This document shows positions 55,121-64,000 of a stretch of DNA of 64,000 nt, piece by piece. Made by a program: the position numbers and the translations under genes. The notes below the pieces were generated by a model. That model searched no databases. It was given only the letters and a program-made list of their open reading frames with translations, and was not told the origin of the DNA. This DNA is from CALOCN01 sp942491735. Its GTDB lineage: Bacteria; Eisenbacteria; RBG-16-71-46; JABDJR01. The DNA is taken from NCBI GenBank assembly GCA_942491735.1, contig CALOCN010000014.1:1-64000 (forward strand), read 5' to 3'. The stretch's first letter is position 1. Each line of letters opens with the position of its first letter.

Positions 55121-56265
55121 GGGGTATCCCCTTCGATCCGCACCCGTGCCCCGGCCTTGACCTGGGCACGGTCCAGCGAGACCACCACCGGATCCCCCTC
55201 GGCCAGCCCGTCCGTGATCTCGAGGTAGTCCCAGTTGCGCAGGCCCAGGCTTACCGGGACGGACTCCAGGACATCGTCCCGCACCACCAGCACGCGGTTC
55301 CCCTCCAGGAGGGCGTAGGTGGGAATGCGCAGCACGTCATCCTGTTGCCGAATGATGACTTCGATGTCGGACGAGATCCCGGCCAGCAGGTTGGAGGGCA
55401 GGGGGTCCAATGCGAACTCCGCTTCCACGGTCAGGGTGCGGTTCTGCTCCTGGCGGGTCTCCACATAGGAAGAAACGTAGGTCAGGGTTCCGGCGAAGGT
55501 TCGATCACGAAACGCCTCCAGGGAAATGCGCACCGGCAACCCCACCTGGACCCGCGCGATGTCGGCTTCATCGAGGGGAGCGGTCACGTAAAGGGTGTTG
55601 GGGTCGATGAGGTCGAGAACCGGCGGAATGAACACTCCCGGAGGCGAGGGGCTGATCCACTCCCCGACCTCGGTGGTCACGTCCAGGACGACGCCGTCGA
55701 AGGGGGCGACCATGACCGTCTTGGCCAGAATCGCGCGGGCCGCGGCCAGGCTGGCCTGGGCTTCCATGACCCGTTCCCGTGCGGACTCGCAGCGGGCCCG
55801 GGCCATCTCGGACTCGGTGCGGAGGGTCTCCAGTCGTGTCTCGGAGATGAGGCTCTGCGCGTTGAGCGCTTCACCGCGTACCCGGTCCCGCTCGGCCTGG
55901 TCCGCAGCCAGGCAGGCTTCGGTGCGGGCCGCCTTGGCCGCGTCCACCGAACGATCGGCCAGCCGGACCTGGGCCTGGTACTCGGCGTCGTCGAGCCGGA
56001 GCAGGACCTGGCCCTGGACGACCGCGTCCCCCTTGTGGACCGGGATGGATGCCACCAGACCGGAGGTGCCGGGGCTCATGCGGGCGCGGCGGCGGGATTC
56101 CACCGCGCCGGCCCGGGAATTGACCACGGTGTCCTCGACCCGGTCGCGCTCCACCCGGAACACAGTGACCGGTTCCGGCTCGGGTTGGAACACGGTAAGC
56201 CGCAATGCGACAACGATCAGCGCGATCGCTCCGAGCACGGCAAAACGACGCGTCCAGCGTTTCAC
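55117..56265 (-). CDS. Periplasmic adaptor protein (MacA/HlyD family)
   Basis: 382 residues. N-terminal membrane anchor (FAVLGAIALIVVALRLTVFQ), split lipoyl/barrel-sandwich halves (SPGTSGLVASIPVHKGDAVV and VMVAPFDGVVLDVTTEVGEW), a long helical hairpin between them (residues about 105-185), then beta-barrel and membrane-proximal domains (LRIPTYALLEGNRVLVVRDD). It links the inner-membrane permeases to an outer-membrane channel for tripartite export. First gene of the four-gene operon; no outer-membrane factor is in the window. Confidence 0.93.
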   Translation of the reverse strand: MKRWTRRFAVLGAIALIVVALRLTVFQPEPEPVTVFRVERDRVEDTVVNSRAGAVESRRRARMSPGTSGLVASIPVHKGDAVVQGQVLLRLDDAEYQAQVRLADRSVDAAKAARTEACLAADQAERDRVRGEALNAQSLISETRLETLRTESEMARARCESARERVMEAQASLAAARAILAKTVMVAPFDGVVLDVTTEVGEWISPSPPGVFIPPVLDLIDPNTLYVTAPLDEADIARVQVGLPVRISLEAFRDRTFAGTLTYVSSYVETRQEQNRTLTVEAEFALDPLPSNLLAGISSDIEVIIRQQDDVLRIPTYALLEGNRVLVVRDDVLESVPVSLGLRNWDYLEITDGLAEGDPVVVSLDRAQVKAGARVRIEGDTP

Positions 56266-56505
56266 GGATGGCCTCTCTTGTTGGGCAACTCCCTACTGAG
56301 GTTAGCTCCGGGAGGCGGAACTGTATCCATTCAATGCAACGATGCCAGGGTTCCAGAAATGACAATCCTGGGCGGGAATCCGTTCGGAGGGAAGTCTAAC
56401 GCCAGTTCCTGGCTCCGAACGAGGTGCGCCCGGAGGCTTGGTTCCTGTGCACCCGACAGTGAGGTCTGGTGTGGGGTAGCTGATCCAGAGGGTGGATGGC
56501 ATTTG

Positions 56506-59193
56506 GCTTCAATGGGGCCGCGGCCATCAGGCCGCGGAGACACGTCGAGCTCGGGGACCACCCCGGGCACGCTGACCAGCTTCAATGGGGCCGCGGCCAT
56601 CAGGCCGCGGAGACGCCGACTTTCGGGCGTTGAGGGCGCAGCCGTCGGGAACTCGCTTCAATGGGGCCGCGGCCATCAGGCCGCGGAGACTCGTGCGGGT
56701 ACTGGTCTTCGCCTCTCCATGCAACGGGCTTCAATGGGGCCGCGGCCATCAGGCCGCGGAGACTTGGCACCGGTGCTCCACCACTGCATGAGGGCGCGGC
56801 TTCAATGGGGCCGCGGCCATCAGGCCGCGGAGACGGTTCTTTACCGGGACTCCGACGGCCCGGATGCCACAGCTTCAATGGGGCCGCGGCCATCAGGCCG
56901 CGGAGACTCCGGCTTTCGGGCGTACTGGCGCGGCCGGGGGATGCTTCAATGGGGCCGCGGCCATCAGGCCGCGGGAGACATCATCACGAATCCTTCTAGG
57001 AGGGAGTCCCGCTTCAATGGGGCCGCGGCCATCAGGCCGCGGAGACTGATCCTCGGTAGATCCGCTGCCGCCTTGAACCACCGCTTCAATGGGGCCGCGG
57101 CCATCAGGCCGCGGAGACGTCGAGCCCCGGTCTAGGAGGCGCCATGTCATTCCCGCTTCAATGGGGCCGCGGCCATCAGGCCGCGGAGACGAATCACCCC
57201 GGAGCGTTCCCGCTGCCGGTGCGCCTCGCTTCAATGGGGCCGCGGCCATCAGGCCGCGGAGACCTGTGTGGAACTCCACCCGGGACAGCGCCGCCTGATG
57301 TCGGCTTCAATGGGGCCGCGGCCATCAGGCCGCGGAGACAGCGTGTGGACGCGTGGGCGGCTAGCGTGGATCGAGCCTTGCTTCAATGGGGCCGCGGCCA
57401 TCAGGCCGCGGAGACGCGATCCGGCTGATCGTCCTTGGGGGCGTGGTAGGTGCTTCAATGGGGCCGCGACCATCAGGCCGCGGAGACCCCCGGAGGACCA
57501 TGGCGGAAGCGCCCGCCACTGCCAGGGGAGCTTCAATGGGGCCGCGACCATCAGGCCGCGGAGACCGACGGCAACTCCCGGAGAACCGGAGGCTGTTGAC
57601 ATGGCTTCAATGGGGCCGCGACCATCAGGCCGCGGAGACCATCCCACTGGGGCCGCGTCTCGTGTGGCGGGTCTCGCGGCTTCAATGGGGCCGCGACCAT
57701 CAGGCCGCGGAGACGGGGAGCACCAGGGAGCCCCGCGAGGCGGCCGTCGGGTGCTTCAATGGGGCCGCGACCATCAGGCCGCGGAGACTTCACCGGGCTT
57801 GCTCACGTCGCTGCACCATCCTCGCTTCAATGGGGCCGCGACCATCAGGCCGCGGAGACGCCTGAGCCGACGCCCGCACTTGAGCCCGTGGGGTTCGGCT
57901 TCAATGGGGCCGCGACCATCAGGCCGCGGAGACAACCCGACGGACGGGTCACTGGTGGCGTACATGTGCTTGCTTCAATGGGGCCGCGACCATCAGGCCG
58001 CGGAGACCCCTCGATGAGACGGTCCTTGACGCGATCACAGCGACCCTGCTTCAATGGGGCCGCGACCATCAGGCCGCGGAGACGCCAGCTCGAGTCCGCA
58101 GCCGGCGCGCTGGGCCGGGGCTTCAATGGGGCCGCGACCATCAGGCCGCGGAGACCTCCTCTTTCGGCTGAAGCTGCCCGGGGTGGTGAAGGACGCTTCA
58201 ATGGGGCCGCGACCATCAGGCCGCGGAGACGGATCAACACTTCCGGCAGCCCGGGGCAGTAGGAGACGCTTCAATGGGGCCGCGACCATCAGGCCGCGGA
58301 GACACCACCTGCGCGATGCCTCCCGCCTCTCGGAAGGCTGCTAGGCTTCAATGGGGCCGCGACCATCAGGCCGCGGAGACTTCAACCGCCTCACCGACAG
58401 GTCGAGGGTGTTCTACGCTTCAATGGGGCCGCGACCATCAGGCCGCGGAGACTCCGGTCACCGGCCTGTACCGCAATGCCCCCAGCAGGCTTCAATGGGG
58501 CCGCGACCATCAGGCCGCGGAGACAGGAAGAGCATGATGACTTCTGTCCTTATGAAACCGGCTTCAATGGGGCCGCGACCATCAGGCCGCGGAGACACCG
58601 ACACGTCCTGCCGCAACGCGACCTGGCCGTAGGGAGGCTTCAATGGGGCCGCGACCATCAGGCCGCGGAGACCTCAACTGGCGCATGGATGTGGGGGAGG
58701 AGGCTGCCGAGCTTCAATGGGGCCGCGACCATCAGGCCGCGGAGACAGTTCATCGGAAATCTCATGGACATTAACTCGATCTGTCGGCTTCAATGGGGCC
58801 GCGACCATCAGGCCGCGGAGACGTCCCAGCCTGTGGGTGCCAGCCTCTCCACGGTCACGACCGCTTCAATGGGGCCGCGACCATCAGGCCGCGGAGACAA
58901 GAAAGACACCAACCGCGCCGCCGCCGCCTATATCGCTTCAATGGGGCCGCGACCATCAGGCCGCGGAGACCTACGAAATGCGAAGGGAGCTAAGCCCGCT
59001 TGGCTAAGCTTCAATGGGGCCGCGACCATCAGGCCGCGGAGACGAGTTGGAGCTGTGGCGTGACGAGATGGTGGCGCGCTCGCTTCAATGGGGCCGCGAC
59101 CATCAGGCCGCGGAGACCCGCTCTCGATCCGCGCATAGCCCCCGGGGGTTTCCACGGGCTTCAATGGGGCCGCGACCATCAGGCCGCGGAGAC
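56506..59193 (-). CRISPR. Type I-G CRISPR array, 37 repeats and 36 spacers
   Basis: I count 37 repeats of 36 bp, beginning at 56506 and ending at 59193, with unique spacers of 31-42 bp (mostly 35-40). On the minus strand the repeat starts GTCTCCGCGGCC and ends CCCCATTGAAGC; the ATTGAAGC end is the usual crRNA 5' tag, and cas2 lies to the right, so the array is transcribed leftward and new spacers enter at 59193. Its core forms an 8-bp stem (CCGCGGCC/GGCCGCGG) with loop TGAT. Repeats 1-13 (56506-57415) have GGCC in the 3' arm, repeats 14-37 (57452-59193) GGTC, which keeps the stem by G-U pairing. Repeat 7 (56943-56979) carries an extra G. Confidence 0.98.
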
Positions 59194-59417
59194 GGTAGTC
59201 ATGCTAGGGCAATGGGATAGCACGAGATACGAGCGTTGAATCGAGCGGTCCTCGGTTGGCGGGTGGGGTGCATCCGCGGTTCTCTTGTTGACGAGCAACG
59301 TGTTGCAATCCAATACATTACACGTTCGAGCACTGTTGAGATTGCTCAACATCACCGGACCGCTCGACAACATTTGCTGAGGAACAATACGAGACTTCAC
59401 CACGCAGCAACTCCAAT
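59194..59417 (-). promoter_or_regulatory. CRISPR leader
   Basis: The 224-bp region between cas2 and the first repeat is less GC-rich than its surroundings. It holds a palindrome GTTGAG-attg-CTCAAC (59335-59350) nested inside TCGAGC/GCTCGA arms, possibly a bending or integration-host-factor-like element. No clear -35/-10 pair. Confidence 0.7.
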
Positions 59418-59714
59418 TCAAACGACCTGGGGGCCCGCTGGCGGAGGGATCTGTTGGCGACCCAACACCATGATGGACCGACCTCCACGTCCTTTGCGCC
59501 GTCCGATATCGATAACAATGACGCGATCCTCGTGATGATGAATGATCTCGGAGACCTCTGCCACCATCATCTGTTCTTCCATTCTTGTCAGTTCGCACTG
59601 GAAGACTGAGAACTGGAGAGGATCGCCGAACCCCTTCAACGCCTTGTGGATCTTGCGCAGGCGCTTGGGATCTCGGACATCGTAGGCGACAAGATAGAGA
59701 ACGCGATCCTTCAT
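59418..59714 (-). CDS. cas2: CRISPR-associated endonuclease Cas2
   Basis: 98 residues. Typical ferredoxin-like Cas2: LYLVAYDVRDPKRLRKIHKA (first strand with the Asp), FGDPLQFSVFQCELT, RVIVIDIGRR. Forms the spacer-integration complex with Cas1. The ATG overlaps the stop of the cas4-cas1 gene (ATGA). Confidence 0.97.
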   Translation of the reverse strand: MKDRVLYLVAYDVRDPKRLRKIHKALKGFGDPLQFSVFQCELTRMEEQMMVAEVSEIIHHHEDRVIVIDIGRRKGRGGRSIMVLGRQQIPPPAGPQVV

Positions 59715-61390
59715 CTCGTTAGGAACCCGTCGTAGCTGGGCAACTCACCGGTCAAGGCCCGGGCGAACAGTCTGGATTGGACCTCGAACAATCTGCGGTA
59801 GCTGACCCGGTAGCCAAAGAGGGGATGACGGACCAAGTGGTTCATCCGCCGTTCATAGGCGATGAAGAACTTCTTCCTCCCGCTGGGGGTCAATGTGACT
59901 CCGGGACCCCTGCGTAGGAAGTCCCTTGGACCGATCTCGCCATTGTTGATGACCTGTAAGACCACGGAGTCGGCAACAAGCGGGCGGAACTCCTCCATCA
60001 GGTCAAGGGCCAACGAAGCGCGGCCATAGCGAGGCTGGTGCAAGAACCCAAGGTATGGGTCCAAGCCTACCGAGAGCAGCGCTACTGTCCAATCCTTGGA
60101 CAACACTGAGTAGGCCAACGATAGTAGAGCGTTGACCGGATCGGAGGGGGGTCGGCGGTTTCTGGTCGTAAAGTCGAAGTCGCGCTCGTCCTTGAGCATC
60201 CCTTGGAACGAGGAGAAGTAGACTCTGGCAGCGGCTCCCTCCGTTCCCAGCAGGCTCTCCAGTGAAGATGATCGAGCCGCTTTGCCGGCGAACTCTGCCA
60301 GTGCATCCAACGCGTCCGAAGCCGGTGTTCTGGTGTTCCGTCTCAGTAGCGTGCGACAGTTGCGGATCTTCCGCTCCACAAACCCGCGGGACAATCGAAG
60401 GCAGTGTCCGGTGGAAGCGGCCTTTGCGAACTGGGGAATCCTGAAGCGGCAATTCTGTGCGCCGATGGGCTGGGTGATCCCACGGAACCAGCCACCATAG
60501 GAGAAGTGACAGATGGGAGTGCCGCGAGACATGAGTGCGCCGATCGCCGATGCGGTCACCTGAACGTTGCCGAATAGGCCTACCTGACTCACGTCGATAA
60601 GGCGCGCTTCGTGTTTCGTTCCGTCTCTTTCGGTTATCTCCAGGCGATTTCCTGACTTGCCCAACCGGGATCCCTGGGATTGAATCTGCAACGGCTGCGC
60701 ATCGTCCCGCGAGGCGTACAGCAAACGCACACGAGTGGGGCTTGGTCCCTTCACCAGTTCGTGTGTCTCGTCAGGGAGGCAGATTCCAGCTAGGGAACAG
60801 CGGGGACACTTGGGGCTCTCCCTTAGAGGAGGAGGTGGTGTGGGACTGGCAGCTACCCTGCGGGCATCAACGACACTTCGTCGGACATCGCCAAGGAGTT
60901 GGTCGTCGACAGGAATGCGAACCCTGCGCTTGGAGCCGACATAGTAGATCACGGCTTCTCTGCACGGATATCCGTTGTCAATTAGGACAAGTGCTTGAAC
61001 TCCGAGTTGGATCCTATCGGCATCCCAGATCGGTGGCGTAAGTCCTTCGGGGACGCGGCCGTGCTTGTAGTCGACGGGAACGACGCACCCGTCTCCAAGC
61101 TCCAGAACGTCCAGCTTGGCGGTGATGCCTTCCCGCTGTGATGTCAAGGTAACAGCCCGTACGGTTCCGGAGGCTCCCACAACCTCCTGCGGATCAGGTA
61201 GTTCGCCGGACGCCCGGTCGACGCGGCGATGCTCCTGGGCCCCCGCAACCGTGTCCTCGCTCTCAGCCCACTCTCCCTGCACGTGCTCCAAGTGGAACAG
61301 GCGAGGACAATAGGTGAATTCGTTGATCATCCGCGCCGGGAGGACTTCAGGCAAGCCTTCCGGGGTGTCGTGTGACGACCGGATTCCCAT
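59711..61390 (-). CDS. cas4-cas1: Cas4-Cas1 fusion protein
   Basis: 559 residues. Cas4 part (1-215): INEFTYCPRLFHLEHVQGEW, nuclease motif VPVDYKHG, and CPRCSLAGICLPDE; the Cys at YCP plus this cluster are the Fe-S ligands. Cas1 part (220-559): LLGTEGAAARVYFSSF (catalytic Glu), DPYLGFLHQPRYG (His) and SLALDLMEEF (Asp). Cas4 selects and trims prespacers with the right PAM; Cas1 integrates them. The fusion is diagnostic of type I-G (I-U) adaptation modules. 33 bp separate it from csb2. Confidence 0.97.
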   Translation of the reverse strand: MGIRSSHDTPEGLPEVLPARMINEFTYCPRLFHLEHVQGEWAESEDTVAGAQEHRRVDRASGELPDPQEVVGASGTVRAVTLTSQREGITAKLDVLELGDGCVVPVDYKHGRVPEGLTPPIWDADRIQLGVQALVLIDNGYPCREAVIYYVGSKRRVRIPVDDQLLGDVRRSVVDARRVAASPTPPPPLRESPKCPRCSLAGICLPDETHELVKGPSPTRVRLLYASRDDAQPLQIQSQGSRLGKSGNRLEITERDGTKHEARLIDVSQVGLFGNVQVTASAIGALMSRGTPICHFSYGGWFRGITQPIGAQNCRFRIPQFAKAASTGHCLRLSRGFVERKIRNCRTLLRRNTRTPASDALDALAEFAGKAARSSSLESLLGTEGAAARVYFSSFQGMLKDERDFDFTTRNRRPPSDPVNALLSLAYSVLSKDWTVALLSVGLDPYLGFLHQPRYGRASLALDLMEEFRPLVADSVVLQVINNGEIGPRDFLRRGPGVTLTPSGRKKFFIAYERRMNHLVRHPLFGYRVSYRRLFEVQSRLFARALTGELPSYDGFLTR

Positions 61391-61423
61391 ACCCGTGGGT
61401 ATCGGAAGATGGAGACGGAGACT

Positions 61424-63064
61424 TTATCCTCGGGTCTCCAACTCGTCCGCGATCAGGCATCCAAGGCCAAAATGAGCCCCGTATCCTAGACAAATGGGCC
61501 CGGATACGGGGCTCTCGAAACGCACCCTGAGCCCAAGCCTTCGGGCCGCTACGCGACGGCCGTCACCGCGCCGTCGCTCCGTGTGGAAGGCCATCCACCG
61601 GGTTGGACGTCCACCCAGCAACGTCTCGTGAGTACGTTCCAGCAGTTCCGGTCTGGGGTGGCCAAGCTCCAAGAGAAGCCGGACGGCATCGTGTTCCGGC
61701 GAGCCGATGAGCATGCCGTGTTCGTCGAGCTTGGGTACGCCGGAGCGGCTGCGCTTTGCGTGGCGGGTCGGGATGAACGGCGTGCGCGACACCCATGTCC
61801 GGCTCGTCGCCAGAAGAGAACATCCGCCGATGTCCGGCCGTGGTCCTGCGAACTCTTCTGGTTGGCCAAGCCCAATCAGGACCAGTTGCATGTCGTGACC
61901 GTTCCTCTGCCAAACGGTACGAAGCCTCTCAAGCGCGACTCGCGCCCGAAGATCGAACCCCATTCGAGCAAAGATGGTGACGTGCGTGATGTGGCCATGA
62001 CGACCGTTAGCCTCGGGAAGGATGTAGGAATGGCGGTGCCCCGCAAGCCTTTCTCCCGAGACAGGATCCCGGCCGGTGAAGACGGGGGCGCCGTCGGAGT
62101 GCTTGATCAGGGCGAGGCGGATCTTCTCTGCTTCCAGAACGGCATCGGTCAGTCGCGGCGGGACCTGGCTCGTCAGTGCGTAGCGCGCCACTAGGGGGAG
62201 GGGGGCGGGCCGGGAGGTTGTTCTCCGGGTTCGTTGAGGCGGACTGGATTCGATCCGTGGCCTCAGGTAGTCGACCCACTTGCTGCCCGGCGGGCGATTC
62301 CATCCGTCCTTGCGGATGACGTCGGTCCCTGCGCTCAAGGCCCGGTAGGCGGTGTCCGGCAAACTCGATGCAAGGGCGGCCTCCTCCTTGGGAGATAGCT
62401 TGATCCGGTCTGCGTCCTTTCCCCGGGACAGCGCGCGGGTGCGCTTCTTCCTCAGGGCTCCGTCGCGCCGCCCCGACAACAGTGCGTTCCGTTCCTCGGT
62501 GAGAGCGGCAGGGGCCACCGGGCAGAGAAGCCTTGTCAGCTCACCTTCGCGAGGAGAGGAGTCCATTGCTCCGGAACTAGGTTCAGCGATGCGGCAGTTG
62601 ATGGCGATTGAGCTGGCCTCACGGAGGGTTGCAATCACCCACGACTCGGCACGCCCAAGGTAACCCAGCCGCTCCGTGAGAACGGCCAGCGCCTTCCGCT
62701 GATCCGTATCGAGATCGACGCCAGTCCAGGCGACAATGAGACTTGAGTCGCTAGGAACATGAACAAATGTGTCGAAGACCTTGGTGGTCGTCTCGGAGAA
62801 CAGGGGCATATAGTGACGGGTGTGAAATCCAGTAACCTGGCCTGGGATCGCATATTGAGGGAGTTCCGTGGCGAGAGCCTCGATCAGGTTCTCCAGGACA
62901 CTCTCCTGTACCGCATCCCGCGCCTTGAGATGTCGGGTAGCAATCAAGGCACGCAGGATGCGCCAGGGGGATGGCGGCCACTCGGGTACTCCCTCGTTGA
63001 CGTGTGAATCCCAGGGGGTGGCGTGGTAGCGGCGGGCCGGAAAGCGAAATTCGATCGCTAGCAT
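61424..63064 (-). CDS. csb2: Csb2 (Cas5-Cas6-like, GSU0054 family)
   Basis: 546 residues, as expected for the Cas5-Cas6 fusion of type I-G. The N-terminus LAIEFRFPARRYHATPWDSH and VNEGVPEWPPSPWRILRALI is the family hallmark (Cas5-like RAMP), and the C-terminal half (HITHVTIFARMGFDLRARVA onwards) is the Cas6-like part that should cut the repeat hairpin and hold the crRNA. It ends with TAA, the only TAA stop I found in the window. Seven bases separate it from csb1. Confidence 0.95.
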   Translation of the reverse strand: MLAIEFRFPARRYHATPWDSHVNEGVPEWPPSPWRILRALIATRHLKARDAVQESVLENLIEALATELPQYAIPGQVTGFHTRHYMPLFSETTTKVFDTFVHVPSDSSLIVAWTGVDLDTDQRKALAVLTERLGYLGRAESWVIATLREASSIAINCRIAEPSSGAMDSSPREGELTRLLCPVAPAALTEERNALLSGRRDGALRKKRTRALSRGKDADRIKLSPKEEAALASSLPDTAYRALSAGTDVIRKDGWNRPPGSKWVDYLRPRIESSPPQRTRRTTSRPAPLPLVARYALTSQVPPRLTDAVLEAEKIRLALIKHSDGAPVFTGRDPVSGERLAGHRHSYILPEANGRHGHITHVTIFARMGFDLRARVALERLRTVWQRNGHDMQLVLIGLGQPEEFAGPRPDIGGCSLLATSRTWVSRTPFIPTRHAKRSRSGVPKLDEHGMLIGSPEHDAVRLLLELGHPRPELLERTHETLLGGRPTRWMAFHTERRRGDGRRVAARRLGLRVRFESPVSGPICLGYGAHFGLGCLIADELETRG

Positions 63065-63071
63065 ACTCGGC

Positions 63072-64000
63072 TCAGTTCTTCTTGGACGTCTTGGACTTGT
63101 TAGACTTCGCGTACTTCACAGCCAGAATCCTGGGTTCTCCGAAGTGCTGCGACGCCGCCTCAATGAGCTCTGGTATAGCCTCTTCGAGTTCATCGAGGGA
63201 CGGCAACTCGTATCCCTCGGGGCGCGTGACGCGGAGCTCACCGCAGTCGAGGTCGCAGGCGGTCCGAAGGCGCAGCCCGGAGTGCAGGAACCGCCGGACC
63301 TTGAACAACGACAGGGCGATCAGCAGGTGCACGGCGGGTGAATCAAGTCCCAGGCCACGAATCAAGGCCAGATCGATGTTGAAGAAGCCAGTGATCCGGC
63401 CGGCCGTGTACTCGTCGCGGTGATATGGCACGTTTCCGTAGCCATCTGCAGCCTTGCCGTACCGTGTCGCCTCGCCCTCTGTCGAGGGCTGCACGCGATC
63501 GAACTTGACCCCGCCGCTGGGAGCAACCTCAACCTCTTCGGCCTCGATGAATGAGGATAGGACACGGGGGAGTCGCACGGCCCCTCCCACCTTCTCCAGA
63601 AAGATCCCATGAATGAGACTGTTCGGATCGAAGCGCAGGAGGGCGCGGGCGAGTGCGGTTCTGTCGAAGGGAGCATCCTTCTCGAACCCGATCGCTTCAC
63701 GGACGACGTCGAAGTCCGGGCTGTTCACGATGTAGGGTGAGTTCAGCCGGTGCGCTTCGAGAATCGAGTTGGTCGTCGTGCCATCGGGGAGCGTGGCCTT
63801 GACGTACGGCAGGCCCAGAAGGGGTTGGACAAGATCGTCCGTGGAGTCGTTCCAGCATACGGATTCCAGACGATTGGCCATACTCTGGGCTGATTCGACC
63901 AGGAGCATCCGGCGTTCCCCAGCACGGTACTCCGCCGCGCCGAGGTCAGGAAAGCCTGTTGGCTGGAATCGGGTGCCCTGGACAGGTGACAGGTCCACTT
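63072..64000 (-). CDS. csb1: Csb1 (Cas7, GSU0053 family), 5' end beyond the window
   Basis: At least 308 residues; the frame is still open at base 64000, and the family normally has a few more residues ahead of DLSPVQGTRFQPTGFPDLGA, so the true start is outside. This is the Cas7-like backbone subunit that coats the crRNA in the type I-G Cascade (ESAQSMANRL, DKVQPSTEGE-like region FDRVQPSTEGEATRYGKAAD). The expected next genes upstream are the large subunit csx17/cas8u2 and cas3. Confidence 0.95.
   Translation of the reverse strand, partial: VDLSPVQGTRFQPTGFPDLGAAEYRAGERRMLLVESAQSMANRLESVCWNDSTDDLVQPLLGLPYVKATLPDGTTTNSILEAHRLNSPYIVNSPDFDVVREAIGFEKDAPFDRTALARALLRFDPNSLIHGIFLEKVGGAVRLPRVLSSFIEAEEVEVAPSGGVKFDRVQPSTEGEATRYGKAADGYGNVPYHRDEYTAGRITGFFNIDLALIRGLGLDSPAVHLLIALSLFKVRRFLHSGLRLRTACDLDCGELRVTRPEGYELPSLDELEEAIPELIEAASQHFGEPRILAVKYAKSNKSKTSKKN

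Noticed and set aside
55345..59239. Repetitive proteins encoded through the CRISPR array on both strands
   Set aside because: The stop-free repeat in several frames creates them; the array explains the sequence fully.

Overview
The window is a GC-rich bacterial chromosome segment, probably from an uncultured FCB-group lineage such as Candidatus Eisenbacteria or a relative; this is a family-level inference with no marker gene behind it. Pointers are several secreted proteins ending in a FlgD-like/T9SS-like sorting domain (247-2676, 10195-13125, 41122-43607), an ECF sigma factor beside a giant Ser/Thr kinase, a second kinase fused to a TolB-like propeller, and a dense mix of beta-propeller proteins. 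Nearly all stop codons are TAG or TGA.

Layout. 0-5 kb: an insertion sequence runs off the left edge and supplies the stop codon of a secreted protein; a decayed transposase has cut the 3' end off an endo/exonuclease/phosphatase gene; a PD-(D/E)XK-like protein follows. 5-13 kb: a membrane FG-GAP-propeller histidine kinase, its NtrC-type regulator, a palindrome plus a sigma-54-like promoter, and a secreted M23 peptidase with a TAA codon inside its signal peptide. 13-19 kb: an AsmA-like protein with an internal duplication, a TIR-domain protein, an outer-membrane barrel-like protein and a lipoprotein. 19-25 kb: an unrecognised four-gene minus-strand operon (giant cationic helical protein, HEXXH peptidase, coiled-coil protein, helical protein) with a LuxR-type regulator and a structured promoter region. 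25-26.5 kb: an exported MBL-fold protein with a palindromic operator.

26.5-34 kb: a compact conflict/signalling-like cluster made of a stand-alone RyR-domain protein, an AAA+ ATPase, a membrane TrkA-N protein with a C-terminal RyR domain, and a WD40-Roc GTPase-TIR/SEFIR protein. I rate it the best candidate for an undescribed system. 34-45 kb: an MDR oxidoreductase, secreted proteins sharing a TTWG tail, kinase plus ECF sigma, a frameshifted LVIVD-repeat protein and a frameshifted two-gene unit. 45-56 kb: a kinase-TolB protein, a LysR regulator divergent from hmgA-hppD (tyrosine degradation), and a MacAB/Lol-like export operon with one frameshifted permease.

56.5-64 kb: a type I-G (formerly I-U) CRISPR-Cas locus with csb1 (cut by the right edge), csb2, a cas4-cas1 fusion, cas2, a leader and a 37-repeat array transcribed leftward. 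The repeats switch at one base between an old and a young block. One nonsense codon, three frameshifts and one repeat with an extra G occur in the window; together they suggest either scattered decay or residual indel errors in the assembly.
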